Positions 46,283-55,312 of a stretch of DNA of 64,000 nt are shown piece after piece. The translations under genes and the position numbers were made by a program. Under the pieces are notes generated by a model, which did no database searches, was not told the DNA's origin, and saw only the letters and a list, made by a program, of their open reading frames with translations. Numbering within the stretch: the stretch's first letter is position 1; each line of letters begins with the position of its first letter. Source of the DNA: Oceanihabitans sp. IOP_32 (GTDB taxonomy: Bacteria > Bacteroidota > Bacteroidia > Flavobacteriales > Flavobacteriaceae); NCBI RefSeq assembly GCF_009498295.1, contig NZ_CP040813.1, positions 124,001 to 188,000 on the forward strand, written 5' to 3'.

Positions 46283-46936
46283 CTAGTTTCCTTTTTTATA
46301 ATCTTCTATAAATTTCGCTAAACCAATATCGGTTAACGGATGCTTTAATAAACCTTCAATAGAACTTAATGGCCCCGTCATAACATCGGCACCCAATTTT
46401 GCACAGTCTACCACATGCATCGTATGACGCACAGAAGCTGCTAAAATTTCAGTATCGAAGTCATAATTATCAAAAACCTGTCTAATCTCTGCAATTAAGT
46501 TCAATCCATCGGTAGAAATATCGTCTAAACGACCAATAAAAGGTGACACGTAAGTCGCTCCTGCTTTAGCTGCCAATAGAGCTTGTCCTACCGAAAAAAC
46601 CAAGGTTACATTCGTTTTAATGCCCTTTTCTGAAAAATATTTACACGCTTTAATACCATCTTTAATCATGGGTAGCTTAATAACAATTTGGTCGTGCAAT
46701 TCGGCTAAAGCTTCTCCTTCTCTAACCATACCTTCAAAATCTGTAGAAATAACTTCGGCACTAACATCACCCTCAACAATGTTACAAATAGCAAGGTAAT
46801 GCTTTAAAATGTTGTCATGTCCCGTAATACCTTCTTTTGCCATTAACGACGGGTTGGTTGTTACACCATCAAGCACACCAAGGTCTTGTGCTTCTTTAAT
46901 CTGATTAAGATTTGCTGTGTCAATAAAAAATTTCAT
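46283..46936 (-). CDS. fsa: Fructose-6-phosphate aldolase / transaldolase
   Basis: 217 residues of the short transaldolase subfamily (FSA/TalC), beginning [10 protein letters not shown] with the D-T-A-N block, then GVTTNPSLM, Schiff-base Lys K87 in [31 protein letters not shown] and ILAASVRH. It cleaves or forms fructose 6-phosphate from dihydroxyacetone and glyceraldehyde 3-phosphate, or works as a transaldolase. True specificity is not fixed by sequence. Confidence 0.92.
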   Translation of the reverse strand: MKFFIDTANLNQIKEAQDLGVLDGVTTNPSLMAKEGITGHDNILKHYLAICNIVEGDVSAEVISTDFEGMVREGEALAELHDQIVIKLPMIKDGIKACKYFSEKGIKTNVTLVFSVGQALLAAKAGATYVSPFIGRLDDISTDGLNLIAEIRQVFDNYDFDTEILAASVRHTMHVVDCAKLGADVMTGPLSSIEGLLKHPLTDIGLAKFIEDYKKGN

Positions 46937-46968
46937 TATTATTAATTTAATTGTGTTTAATCGTTTTT

Positions 46969-47028
46969 GGGCGTTACGCTTATACCTTTTTATAAGGTAA
47001 AAGCGTCAGGCTATACGCTATATCTTTT
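46969..47028 (+). repeat. GGGCGT-hairpin-CAGGCTATACGCTATATCTTTT repeat element
   Basis: GGGCGTT is followed by ACGCTTATACCTT (46976-46988) paired with AAGGTAAAAGCGT (46994-47006; one mismatch), then CAGGCTATACGCTATATCTTTT. The layout GGGCGT, stem, (C)GGGCT-like, CGCTATATCTTTT resembles dispersed palindromic repeats seen in many Bacteroidota genomes. It lies in a 348-bp gap (46937-47284) with no gene; a second stem AAGGAT/ATCCTT follows near 47114-47134. Confidence 0.5.
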
Positions 47029-47284
47029 TAGTGCCTATATTTTTATGTTTAAACAAGCATCGTGTTTTAATCGCTTAAATACACTATAATTATAAACTTA
47101 AACGAGCACAAAAAAGGATGCCGCTACTATCCTTAACGCGAGGCAAATTTACAACTTTTAAAATGCTAAAAACTTCTTTTTAGTATCGCAACCATAGGCA
47201 TTTAATTCTATTTTTAAATTTTAGCGCTGTAATTTATATGGTTTATAAGATTTCCTTTACAGTTCGATAAAAAAAAATTAAGCT

Positions 47285-48445
47285 TTAATACTTTACATAA
47301 TCTACAATTTCCAAACCATAACCTACTAAGCCCACACGTTTAGTTTGCTCGGTATTCGATATTAAACGCAATTTATGAATATTTAAATCGTGTAAAATTT
47401 GAGCGCCAATACCAAAATCGCGATTGTCCATAGTTTTCTTTGGTGCTTTACAAATTTTATTTGGTTCTTGGTTTTCTTTTAAATAAAATAGGCGTTTTAA
47501 AACATTAAAAGATTGCGATTCTTGATTAATAAAAATAACAGCGCCTTGACCTTCCTTGTTTATTAAGTTAAACATTCTTTCTAATCGAATTTCTACATTA
47601 TTGGTTAGGGTTCCTAAAATATCGTTATTTACAAGAGTCGAATTAATTCTAGTGAGTACAGCCTCATTATCCTTCCATTGGCCTTTTGTTAGGGCGATAT
47701 GCACTTGGTTGTTCGTAGTTTGCTCGTAAGCTCTTAACCTAAAACTTCCAAAGCGGGTCTCGATTTGAAAATCTTCTTTTTTATCGATTAAAGAATCGTG
47801 CTGCATTCTGTAGGCGACTAAATCTTCAATAGATACAATTTTTAAATCAAATTTTTTGGCCACTTCTATAAGTTCGGGTAAGCGAGCCATCGATCCATCA
47901 TCATTCATAATTTCAACAATAACCCCTGCTGGTTCTAATCCTGCTAAACGTGCAAAATCGATGGCAGCTTCGGTATGTCCCGTACGGCGTAAAACACCGC
48001 CTTCTTTGGCTACCAACGGAAATATGTGTCCTGGTCTACCCAAATCAACGGGTTTTGTGTTAGGGTCTATTAAAGCTTGAACCGTTTTTGCTCTATCGCT
48101 AGCAGAAATACCAGTTGTAACCCCATGTCCCTTTAAATCTACCGAAACTGTAAAAGCGGTTTCCATAGGATCGGTATTATTATGCACCATCATATTAAGC
48201 TCTAAGTCTTTGCATCTTTTCTCGGTAAGTGGTGTGCAAATCAAGCCTCTACCATGGGTAGCCATAAAGTTAATCATATCAGGCGTGACCTTATTGGCAG
48301 CAGCAACAAAATCGCCTTCATTCTCCCGATTTTCGTCGTCTACAACAATAATCACTTTACCAGCCCTTATATCTTCTATCGCTTCATGAATGGTGTTAAG
48401 TTTAAAATCGGAATTATTATTGGTAATAGGTTTTACTGTCATCAT
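47285..48445 (-). CDS. ribB: 3,4-dihydroxy-2-butanone-4-phosphate synthase with degenerate GTP cyclohydrolase II domain (RibBX-like)
   Basis: 386 residues. The N-terminal 200 are a full RibB enzyme, which turns ribulose 5-phosphate into the C4 unit of riboflavin: acidic DDENRENEGD, HGRGLICTPL, RTGHTEAAIDFARLAG. The rest aligns with RibA (FGSFRLRAYEQ, TRINSTLVNNDILGTL, RDFGIGAQIL, LVGYGLEIVDYV) but lacks the zinc cysteines (GDVFGSxRCDCG is replaced by NDILGTLTNNVEIRLE) and the RQEGRGIGL loop. So the GTP cyclohydrolase step is predicted to be done by another gene. Closest described type is RibBX. Cotranscribed with lptF/G (13-bp gap). Confidence 0.88.
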   Translation of the reverse strand: MMTVKPITNNNSDFKLNTIHEAIEDIRAGKVIIVVDDENRENEGDFVAAANKVTPDMINFMATHGRGLICTPLTEKRCKDLELNMMVHNNTDPMETAFTVSVDLKGHGVTTGISASDRAKTVQALIDPNTKPVDLGRPGHIFPLVAKEGGVLRRTGHTEAAIDFARLAGLEPAGVIVEIMNDDGSMARLPELIEVAKKFDLKIVSIEDLVAYRMQHDSLIDKKEDFQIETRFGSFRLRAYEQTTNNQVHIALTKGQWKDNEAVLTRINSTLVNNDILGTLTNNVEIRLERMFNLINKEGQGAVIFINQESQSFNVLKRLFYLKENQEPNKICKAPKKTMDNRDFGIGAQILHDLNIHKLRLISNTEQTKRVGLVGYGLEIVDYVKY

Positions 48446-48458
48446 TTAAAGGTGTTAT

Positions 48459-50447
48459 TTATTTTAAATTTAGCAAACAATTTTGTTTTAAATCCGCTTT
48501 AATTTTAACATTTAAAAAAGGATAAACTATAGGATATAATGGCACACTTAGAATTAAAAGCGCCAGTTTTGGTTTTTTGTCCGTTTTATTTATATGAGTA
48601 TAAAAACGACTTAAATTAAGAATAGATCTTATGTAATAAATTAGAAACAACACCAAACTCAGGCCAGATATTTGAATTGAAAGGGCTTGCAAAGAAGGCA
48701 GTTTGTTGTTTTTAAACACAAAAAACAAGAGCAATAATAAAATGGTAATCCCATAAAAAACAAGGGCTAATTTTGATTGCACTTGGTATTTTTTTGAAAG
48801 CCTCTGTGAGGTGTCGTATGTTTTATTTATTAATACACCTTGAGCCCTTAAATCATCACTTGAAATCCCTTTTAAACGCAATACTTTTATGGCTTCGTAT
48901 CTCGTGTTTTGGTGATGACCTAGCGCTTTATCATTTTTTACAATTTCAATTAACTCCTCTTCTGTTTGCGATTCTAGAAATTTATAATTAGTGCTATTTT
49001 TAGCTTTAATACGGAGAACCTTTTTAAGGGGTTCTACAATATTCCCAAATTCAAACAAGCTTTTGTCTTCTGTGGCTCTTTTGGTTAAAATAACGCCTAA
49101 AGGCAACATAACAAGCGTTGAGAACCAACTGGCTAATATAGGATTAAAATTGCCACTTTTAGCGCTGTTTAAAGCAAAAATACCTATAAAATGGTAAGTG
49201 AGAAATAAGACTATGGCTATGACCATTGGTAACCCAATGCCACCTTTTCTTATAAGTGCGCCCAGCGGTGCGCCCACAAAAAACAAAATAACACAGGCAA
49301 AGCCTAGCGCTAATTTCTCATGAAAAGATATAATATGTTTATTGTAATTAATTTTTGCTAATTTTTGCTCTGTTTGCTTAGCTTCAATAATTTGCTTTGT
49401 ACTTTTTATATTTCTTAAAGCCAAATCGAGGAGCTGGGATTTGTTTTCATTTTCAAATAAATCCAATATTTCACCCGTGTAAATAGAATCGGTTTTGGGT
49501 TGCACATCGCTTTTAACTGGAGCAGGTATAAGTTTATCAAGTCTGGCTATATTACTACGTTGGTATAGGTTATTAGACAATACTTGGTGGGCTTTATTAC
49601 GTTTTTGAGTAAGCGAGTCGATAGTGTAATTTAATCTGCTTAAATTAAGCATATTGTGCCGGTCTGAATAAGACTTATCGTCAATATCAACATTATCGCC
49701 CAATTGAGAAAGATCGATATTAATCGTGTATTTTTCAAAAGCACTTTTAACAAAAGGCTTCTTGTTTCGCTCTTTTATTTTTTTGCGATGAATATCATTA
49801 TAATAATGACCATCCAACAAAATTAATTTTAAAACATTAGATGACTCCTCACCAACAAGCTCTCCAGACACCGATTTTATCGTTGTTGCATTGGTGCGTT
49901 GGTTCGGGCTTTTTATTCGAATTATAACATCGTTAAGATACTGCCCCCTATCGCCACTTTTACTGGCAAACTTGATATTATAGTTGCCAACTTGGTTAAA
50001 TTGCCCAGTAGCTAAGGCCATTGCAGGTTTAAGCTTAGCTATATTTTTACGTAAATTAAGCGAATTATATTCTGCCCATGGAATAACGTTATTAGAAAAT
50101 AAAAATGTCGTGAAACCTAAAATTACTATAAACACCGTTAATCCCGACATAGCACGTTGTAATGAGATCCCCGTAGATTTCATGGCTGCAAACTCATAAT
50201 TCTCGGCAAAACTACCAAAAACCATAATGGACGATAACAAAATAGTAAGTGGTATTACCAAAGGTATTAACTTTGGCATAAAGTAAATTAAGAACTTAAA
50301 AACAACAACAATATCTAAATCCTTTCCTGCCAGTTCTTTGATATAAAGCCAAATGGTTTGTAATACAAAAATAAGCATGAGTATTACAAATACACTAAGA
50401 AACGTTCTAAGGTATGTAGTTAGGATGTAACGGTCTAATATTTTCAC
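48459..50447 (-). CDS. LptF/LptG family lipopolysaccharide export permease
   Basis: 662 residues: YjgP/YjgQ-type permease with three N-terminal membrane helices (LSVFVILMLIFVLQTIWLYI; FMPKLIPLVIPLTILLSSIMVFGSFAENYEF), a large periplasmic beta-jellyroll (about 130-390) that carries LPS, then three more helices (FACVILFFVGAPLGALIRKGGIG). The extra C-terminal 150 residues with a further helical membrane region are typical of flavobacterial members and absent in E. coli LptF/G. It extracts LPS with LptB. Follows lolA and ftsK on the same strand. Confidence 0.88.
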   Translation of the reverse strand: MKILDRYILTTYLRTFLSVFVILMLIFVLQTIWLYIKELAGKDLDIVVVFKFLIYFMPKLIPLVIPLTILLSSIMVFGSFAENYEFAAMKSTGISLQRAMSGLTVFIVILGFTTFLFSNNVIPWAEYNSLNLRKNIAKLKPAMALATGQFNQVGNYNIKFASKSGDRGQYLNDVIIRIKSPNQRTNATTIKSVSGELVGEESSNVLKLILLDGHYYNDIHRKKIKERNKKPFVKSAFEKYTINIDLSQLGDNVDIDDKSYSDRHNMLNLSRLNYTIDSLTQKRNKAHQVLSNNLYQRSNIARLDKLIPAPVKSDVQPKTDSIYTGEILDLFENENKSQLLDLALRNIKSTKQIIEAKQTEQKLAKINYNKHIISFHEKLALGFACVILFFVGAPLGALIRKGGIGLPMVIAIVLFLTYHFIGIFALNSAKSGNFNPILASWFSTLVMLPLGVILTKRATEDKSLFEFGNIVEPLKKVLRIKAKNSTNYKFLESQTEEELIEIVKNDKALGHHQNTRYEAIKVLRLKGISSDDLRAQGVLINKTYDTSQRLSKKYQVQSKLALVFYGITILLLLLFFVFKNNKLPSLQALSIQISGLSLVLFLIYYIRSILNLSRFYTHINKTDKKPKLALLILSVPLYPIVYPFLNVKIKADLKQNCLLNLK

Positions 50448-50456
50448 AAAGATTAG

Positions 50457-51092
50457 CTAGTCTAATTTATTGATATAATAATCGCTGTACTTATTCGCAT
50501 CAAAGGTAAATAAGGTTTTCGATAAAGGGGTGTTTGTTTTAAAGGAAATCACCGTAAGTGTGGTTTTTGTACCATTTTTACCGATTTGAATTAGGTTGTA
50601 AATATGCTTGGTTTGTTTATCGATACCCAAGAGGATGTGTTTAATTTCAGAATTTGTGTCGATAGGTGTTAATTTAACATATTGAACTTTTCTGCCTTTT
50701 ATATTTTGTTCAATATCCAGAGCATAGGTGTATCCGTCTTCATAAAAAGATAGCATTTCACTTGGTGTGATATTATCATCGGTATCGTTTTGATGAGACG
50801 AAACACTAACTTCTTCATCTTCAGGACTTATACTATAGGTGGTTTTACCATCAAATAATCTTGTGATGCCGAGGATGTTTAATCGGTATTTCTCACCCTC
50901 CATAACAACATCACCACGTGTTTCTTGTTTTATATTTTCGGAGGTGTTTTCTAAAACATACTTAAAATCGATTGAAATATTATCGTAGCTTTTTACTTTA
51001 GCCGACACTTCTTCTAATAAGGTTTTTCCACCGTTTTGAGAAATAGCACTTACAGAAAGCATAATTAATAAAACACTTATAACTTTTTTCAT
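50457..51092 (-). CDS. lolA: LolA-like outer-membrane lipoprotein carrier
   Basis: 211 residues with a signal peptide (VISVLLIMLSVSAIS) and the LolA half-open beta-barrel layout: ISIDFKYVLENT, GDVVMEGEKYRLN, RLFDGKTTYSISPEDEEV, and a C-terminal TLFTFDANKY. It shuttles lipoproteins across the periplasm. Genes ftsK, lolA, lptF/G and ribB lie head to tail, a common flavobacterial order. Confidence 0.88.
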   Translation of the reverse strand: MKKVISVLLIMLSVSAISQNGGKTLLEEVSAKVKSYDNISIDFKYVLENTSENIKQETRGDVVMEGEKYRLNILGITRLFDGKTTYSISPEDEEVSVSSHQNDTDDNITPSEMLSFYEDGYTYALDIEQNIKGRKVQYVKLTPIDTNSEIKHILLGIDKQTKHIYNLIQIGKNGTKTTLTVISFKTNTPLSKTLFTFDANKYSDYYINKLD

Positions 51093-51110
51093 TTTATCTG
51101 TTTTTTTTAC

Positions 51111-51126
51111 TTCCGCTTAAGCGGAA
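51111..51126. repeat. Perfect 16-bp palindrome TTCCGCTTAAGCGGAA
   Basis: Located in the 45-bp gap between ftsK and lolA, related in word content (TTCCGC/GCGGAA) to the 13-mers elsewhere. A degenerate relative, ACTTTCCGCCTAAACGAAAC, lies at about 53520 on the other side of ftsK. Confidence 0.6.
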
Positions 51127-51137
51127 ATTCTATTCAT

Positions 51138-53516
51138 TTATATTTCGTTTTCTAAATGTTGATCGAGCGCAATTAAATCGGGGATTAAAACTTGTCGAGC
51201 TTTACTACCTTCAAACTGCCCCACTATACCTGCGGCTTCTAATTGATCTATTATTCGACCAGCTCTATTGTAGCCCAACTTTAACTTGCGCTGCAATAAA
51301 GACGCAGAGCCTTGCTGTGCTGTTACAATAACAATGGCAGCGTCTTTAAATAGTTTATCCCGATCGGAGATATCTACATCAAGACTTGTGCCACTTTCTT
51401 CTCCCACATACTCGGGCAATAAATGTGCATCTGGATATGCTTTTTGCGATCCAATAAATTCGGTTATGCGTTCCACTTCAGGTGTATCAACAAATGCACA
51501 TTGTACGCGAATAACATCGTTGCCCTGGGTAAATAACATATCACCGCGACCAATAAGTTGGTCTGCCCCAGAGGTGTCTAAAATGGTTCGCGAATCTATC
51601 TTACTGGTTACCCTAAAGGCTATTCGAGCAGGGAAATTTGCTTTAATAATACCGGTAATAACATTAACCGAAGGTCTTTGAGTTGCAATAATTAAATGAA
51701 TACCAATGGCACGTGCTAATTGAGCTAGTCGAGCAATTGGTGTCTCTACCTCTTTACCGGCAGTCATGATTAGATCGGCAAACTCATCGACCACCAACAC
51801 GATATACGGTAAGAATTGATGCCCTTCATTCGGGTTTAATTTTCTCGCCTTAAATTTTACGTTATACTCTGCAATGTTTCTACATAACGCATTTTTAAGC
51901 AATTCATAGCGATTATCCATCTCAATACACAAAGAGTTTAGGGTATTGATTACTTTGGTATTGTCTGTTATAATCGCCTCTTCGCTGTCTGGTAATTTTG
52001 CTAAATAATGTCGTTCAATTTTATTAAAAAGTGTGAGTTCCACTTTTTTAGGATCGACTAAAACAAACTTTACTTCAGCCGGATGCTTTTTGTATAATAA
52101 TGAGGTTAAAACAGCATTTAAACCAACCGATTTACCTTGACCTGTTGCCCCTGCCATAAGTAAATGAGGCATTTTTGCAAGATCTACAACAAAAGTTTCA
52201 TTACTAATAGTCTTACCTAAGGCAACTGGTAATTGCATTTCTGAGGTTTGAAACTTTTTTGATGCAATAACCGAACGCATAGAAACAATAGTTGCATTTT
52301 TATTTGGCACCTCTATACCAATGGTACCCTTTCCTGGAATGGGTGCAATAATTCTAATGCCTAGTGCAGATAGCGACAACGCAATATCGTCTTCTAAATT
52401 TTTAATTTTAGAGATGCGTACACCAGCCTCAGGTACAATTTCGTAAAGTGTAACGGTTGGTCCAATTGTAGCTTTTATACTTGCAATTCCAATTTTGTAA
52501 TTACTTAGAGTTTCTACAATTTTATTTTTGTTTTCTTCAAGCTCCTCCTGATTAATTGTAATGCCCTCGGTGTCGTATTTTTTTAGAAGATCGATTGTAG
52601 GAAATTGATAATTACTCAAATCTAGCGTGGGATCGAACTGCCCAAAATCTTCTACTAATTTATTTGCTAAATTATCGGTTTCAGATTGTTCTTCAACCAC
52701 TTTTTCTACCTTCATTTCGACATCTGTCTCCTGCTCTTCATCGGCAATTTTAACCTCCAATGGGGTTATGCTTTCCGATGGCGGCTCTTGCTTTACAACA
52801 GAATCATTCTCCTCTAAATCTATATTATAAGCGGTTTTTATAACTTCAGCTTCTTCGGCTAGATTATTATCTAAGGGAGCAGAAAAGCCTTTGTCGGCCT
52901 GAGAAAACTCGTCTTTTATATCCTTTTTAGTAGTTTTAAAAACATTTAAAATCCCTTGAAACGTCAACTTAAAACGAATGGCTAAATAAGTAATGAGACC
53001 AAATAGTAACAGTAGTATAACACCAGTTTTACCGATGTAGACTTGAAGAAATGTGTTTATTTCGAAACCTATTGTGCCACCTAAAATATCATTTTTGTCT
53101 CCAAAAAAACCAAAAAGTATAGAAATCCAGATAATAATCAATAGACCCCAAAACCAATGTTTACGAATTTTGGTCTTCGAGATATCTAAAAGCACGTAAA
53201 CACCCGAAATAAAAAATAATCCAGCAAATATAAATGATGCGACTCCAAAGCCACGCTGTATAAACAAATCACTTAACCAAGCGCCTACCTTACTTAACCA
53301 GTTTTGTGTTTCAACTTCTCTATTGGTAAAAGCAGATAAACTACTTTGATCTGCTTTTCCTGTAAAGAAAAAAGAGATAAACGACATACATAAAACAATA
53401 CCGATTATCACCAAGAAGCTGCCCAGAATAAGTTTTTGTTGACTAGACAACTTAAAAGCCGGTTTTTTAACTTTTGTTTTTGTTGACTTACCAATATTTG
53501 ATTTTTTTTTCGCCAT
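51138..53516 (-). CDS. ftsK: FtsK/SpoIIIE DNA translocase
   Basis: 792 residues: four N-terminal membrane helices (about 25-190), an acidic Glu/Asp/Lys linker (about 205-290), an alpha/beta motor (Walker A GATGQGKSVGLNA; Walker B VLVVDEFADLI; RLAQLARAIGIHLIIATQRPSVNVITG), and the C-terminal gamma winged helix (RKLKLGYNRAGRIIDQLEAAGIVG) that reads KOPS-like DNA signs. It moves terminus DNA at the division septum and helps XerCD dimer resolution. Confidence 0.96.
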   Translation of the reverse strand: MAKKKSNIGKSTKTKVKKPAFKLSSQQKLILGSFLVIIGIVLCMSFISFFFTGKADQSSLSAFTNREVETQNWLSKVGAWLSDLFIQRGFGVASFIFAGLFFISGVYVLLDISKTKIRKHWFWGLLIIIWISILFGFFGDKNDILGGTIGFEINTFLQVYIGKTGVILLLLFGLITYLAIRFKLTFQGILNVFKTTKKDIKDEFSQADKGFSAPLDNNLAEEAEVIKTAYNIDLEENDSVVKQEPPSESITPLEVKIADEEQETDVEMKVEKVVEEQSETDNLANKLVEDFGQFDPTLDLSNYQFPTIDLLKKYDTEGITINQEELEENKNKIVETLSNYKIGIASIKATIGPTVTLYEIVPEAGVRISKIKNLEDDIALSLSALGIRIIAPIPGKGTIGIEVPNKNATIVSMRSVIASKKFQTSEMQLPVALGKTISNETFVVDLAKMPHLLMAGATGQGKSVGLNAVLTSLLYKKHPAEVKFVLVDPKKVELTLFNKIERHYLAKLPDSEEAIITDNTKVINTLNSLCIEMDNRYELLKNALCRNIAEYNVKFKARKLNPNEGHQFLPYIVLVVDEFADLIMTAGKEVETPIARLAQLARAIGIHLIIATQRPSVNVITGIIKANFPARIAFRVTSKIDSRTILDTSGADQLIGRGDMLFTQGNDVIRVQCAFVDTPEVERITEFIGSQKAYPDAHLLPEYVGEESGTSLDVDISDRDKLFKDAAIVIVTAQQGSASLLQRKLKLGYNRAGRIIDQLEAAGIVGQFEGSKARQVLIPDLIALDQHLENEI

Positions 53517-53622
53517 ATTTACTTTCCGCCTAAACGAAACTAATTTAAAACTAAAGTTGAGTAAAAAAAATAACTCGACAAAAATACAAATTACTAACGT
53601 TTATCCTAAGCGTAATCGTATA

Positions 53623-53991
53623 TTAAAAAATCTTAGGCGTGTAAATTAGAATCCCTATTATTACGGCGAAGATTCCAGCAATAAAAACGGCACCCGCAGC
53701 AATATCTTTTATTAAGCCAATTTTTTCATGATATTCTGGGTGGACAAAATCGGCGATTTTCTCAATAGCGGTATTAAGGCCTTCAACACTCATTACTAGA
53801 CCAATAGCCAAACACTGAACCATCCATTCGGTCATAGAAATACGGTAATAAAATCCTGCAATCGTTACAAGTACTCCCAAAAAAAATTGAACTTTTATAC
53901 TAGACTCTGTTTTTAGAAGCAGCATTGCCCCCTTGAAGGCGTAGCTCACACTTTTTATACGATTTAATAAAAGCGACTCTTTTTTAGGCAT
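53623..53991 (-). CDS. DgkA-type diacylglycerol/undecaprenol kinase
   Basis: 122 residues, three membrane helices, with the kinase signature VMSVEGLNTAIEKIADFVHPEYHEKIGLIKDIAAGAV (EGLNTAIE, D and KD-x-AAGAV shown). Such proteins in Gram-positives and Bacteroidota phosphorylate undecaprenol; enterobacterial DgkA acts on diacylglycerol. Its start overlaps the 3' end of tpx by 8 bp, so the two are translationally coupled. Confidence 0.87.
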   Translation of the reverse strand: MPKKESLLLNRIKSVSYAFKGAMLLLKTESSIKVQFFLGVLVTIAGFYYRISMTEWMVQCLAIGLVMSVEGLNTAIEKIADFVHPEYHEKIGLIKDIAAGAVFIAGIFAVIIGILIYTPKIF

Positions 53992-54490
53992 TTATAACGG
54001 CTTCTAAGGCTGCTTTATAATCTGGTTCGTCTACAATTTCGCCTACCTGCTCGATGTACTTTACAGTTTGATTCTCATCCAGTACAACGACGCAACGAGA
54101 ATGCAGACCTTCCAAGGGGCCGTCGGTTATATTTAAGCCATAAGTTTCACCAAAATTTCCAGCTTTAAAATCTGATAAACCTATAACGTTTTCTAAACCC
54201 TCAGCACCACAAAAACGAGCATGTGCAAACGGTAAATCGCGCGAAATACAAAGTACTTTAGTGTTTTTTAATGCACTGGCTTCTTTATTAAACTGTCTTA
54301 CCGATTGCGCACAGGTATCGGTATCAATACTCGGAAAGATATTTAAAACTACTTTTTCGCCTTTAAAATCGTTTAGTGTTTTAGCAGATAAATCGGTTGC
54401 TATTAATGAAAAATCTGGAGCTTTTGCGCCTACCTCTGGTAAGTTTCCAGAAGTATGTATCGTGTTTCCTTTTAATGTAATTGTTGCCAT
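53984..54490 (-). CDS. tpx: Thiol peroxidase (Tpx)
   Basis: 168 residues of the atypical 2-Cys peroxiredoxin class: peroxidatic C60 in DTDTCAQSVR and resolving C94 in ARFCGAEG. It reduces hydro- and lipid peroxides using thioredoxin. Starts MATITLKGNTIHTSGNLPEVG, the typical N terminus. Downstream of a separate Trx/Prx transcription unit and upstream of dgkA. Confidence 0.94.
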   Translation of the reverse strand: MATITLKGNTIHTSGNLPEVGAKAPDFSLIATDLSAKTLNDFKGEKVVLNIFPSIDTDTCAQSVRQFNKEASALKNTKVLCISRDLPFAHARFCGAEGLENVIGLSDFKAGNFGETYGLNITDGPLEGLHSRCVVVLDENQTVKYIEQVGEIVDEPDYKAALEAVINA

Positions 54491-54576
54491 TTTTAAGATG
54501 TATTTCTGTTAAACTTTAAAAATATGAATATTTTAGCGCTTTTCCATTTATTATGAGTAAAATAATGTCAATAAAA

Positions 54577-54614
54577 AAAACGCTTTATCTATTTTAGTAA
54601 GACAAAGCGCTTTT
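54577..54614 (-). terminator. Intrinsic terminator of the Prx-Trx unit
   Basis: On the minus strand AAAAGCGCTTT pairs with AAAGCGTTTT around a 17-base loop and is followed by eight T, a classic intrinsic terminator separating the Trx unit from tpx. Confidence 0.8.
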
Positions 54615-54634
54615 ATGTTTTATTGTCATATTTA

Positions 54635-54892
54635 TTAACTATCAATAGATCCTAAAACACGTGTCATAAAATTATTTAAAGCTTCTTTTTGAGGCGTGCC
54701 TTCCTTTACCATTTTATGGACTTCAATAGCGCCATACATATTGGATATAAGCTCACCAATAACATCTAATTCTTCATCTTTTAAAGAAGGAACTTCCGTT
54801 AAAGCTTCTAGGGTTTCAATAGTCTCTATTACAAAATCTTCATCGTTTTCTTCAATGAATTTTGTTAAGTGTTTAATTACGGGTAACTTCAT
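54635..54892 (-). CDS. Small conserved protein (DUF6952-like)
   Basis: 85 residues, acidic and helical (PVIKHLTKFIEENDEDFVIETI opening quoted in part). It sits directly after the thioredoxin gene, as in many flavobacteria, where the trio Prx-Trx-small acidic protein is recurrent; I recall the family as DUF6952 but cannot check. Role in peroxide stress is suggested by context only. Confidence 0.7.
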   Translation of the reverse strand: MKLPVIKHLTKFIEENDEDFVIETIETLEALTEVPSLKDEELDVIGELISNMYGAIEVHKMVKEGTPQKEALNNFMTRVLGSIDS

Positions 54893-54943
54893 TGTGTTGT
54901 TTATCTTCCTAAATTTGGAAAATATGCATTTAAATTATTTATA

Positions 54944-55252
54944 CTAGACAACTTCGGCAACAAGCTCTTTTAAAACTTCAAATTTATTAGTCTGAACTTG
55001 ATTTACGAATTCACCCCCTTTAAAAACAGCAAACGTCGGTAAATTATCTACAGTTGCTAATTTTCTAGATTCTGGAAATTTTTCTGAATCTACAATCACA
55101 AAAGAAGCGCCCTCATGCTCTGAAGCTAATTTTTTAAACTTTGGTTTCATTATACGACAATTTCCACACCAAGTTGCAGAATATTGCACAATTACGGTAT
55201 TGTTATTTGAAACAACTTCTTTTAAATTATCCTGATCTAATTCTTGTATCAT
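54944..55252 (-). CDS. Thioredoxin family protein
   Basis: 102 residues, one thioredoxin domain with the active site WCGNC (C29, C32), cis-Pro in LPTFAVF, and no signal peptide, so cytosolic. The dipeptide GN between the cysteines differs from the GP of classical thioredoxin, which would shift its redox potential. Lies 60 bp after the Prx gene and probably reduces that peroxiredoxin. Confidence 0.9.
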   Translation of the reverse strand: MIQELDQDNLKEVVSNNNTVIVQYSATWCGNCRIMKPKFKKLASEHEGASFVIVDSEKFPESRKLATVDNLPTFAVFKGGEFVNQVQTNKFEVLKELVAEVV

Positions 55253-55312
55253 AAATTTATAATTAAATTAAATAAACCTGTAAATAATTTCTTTACAGGC
55301 CTATTTATATTT

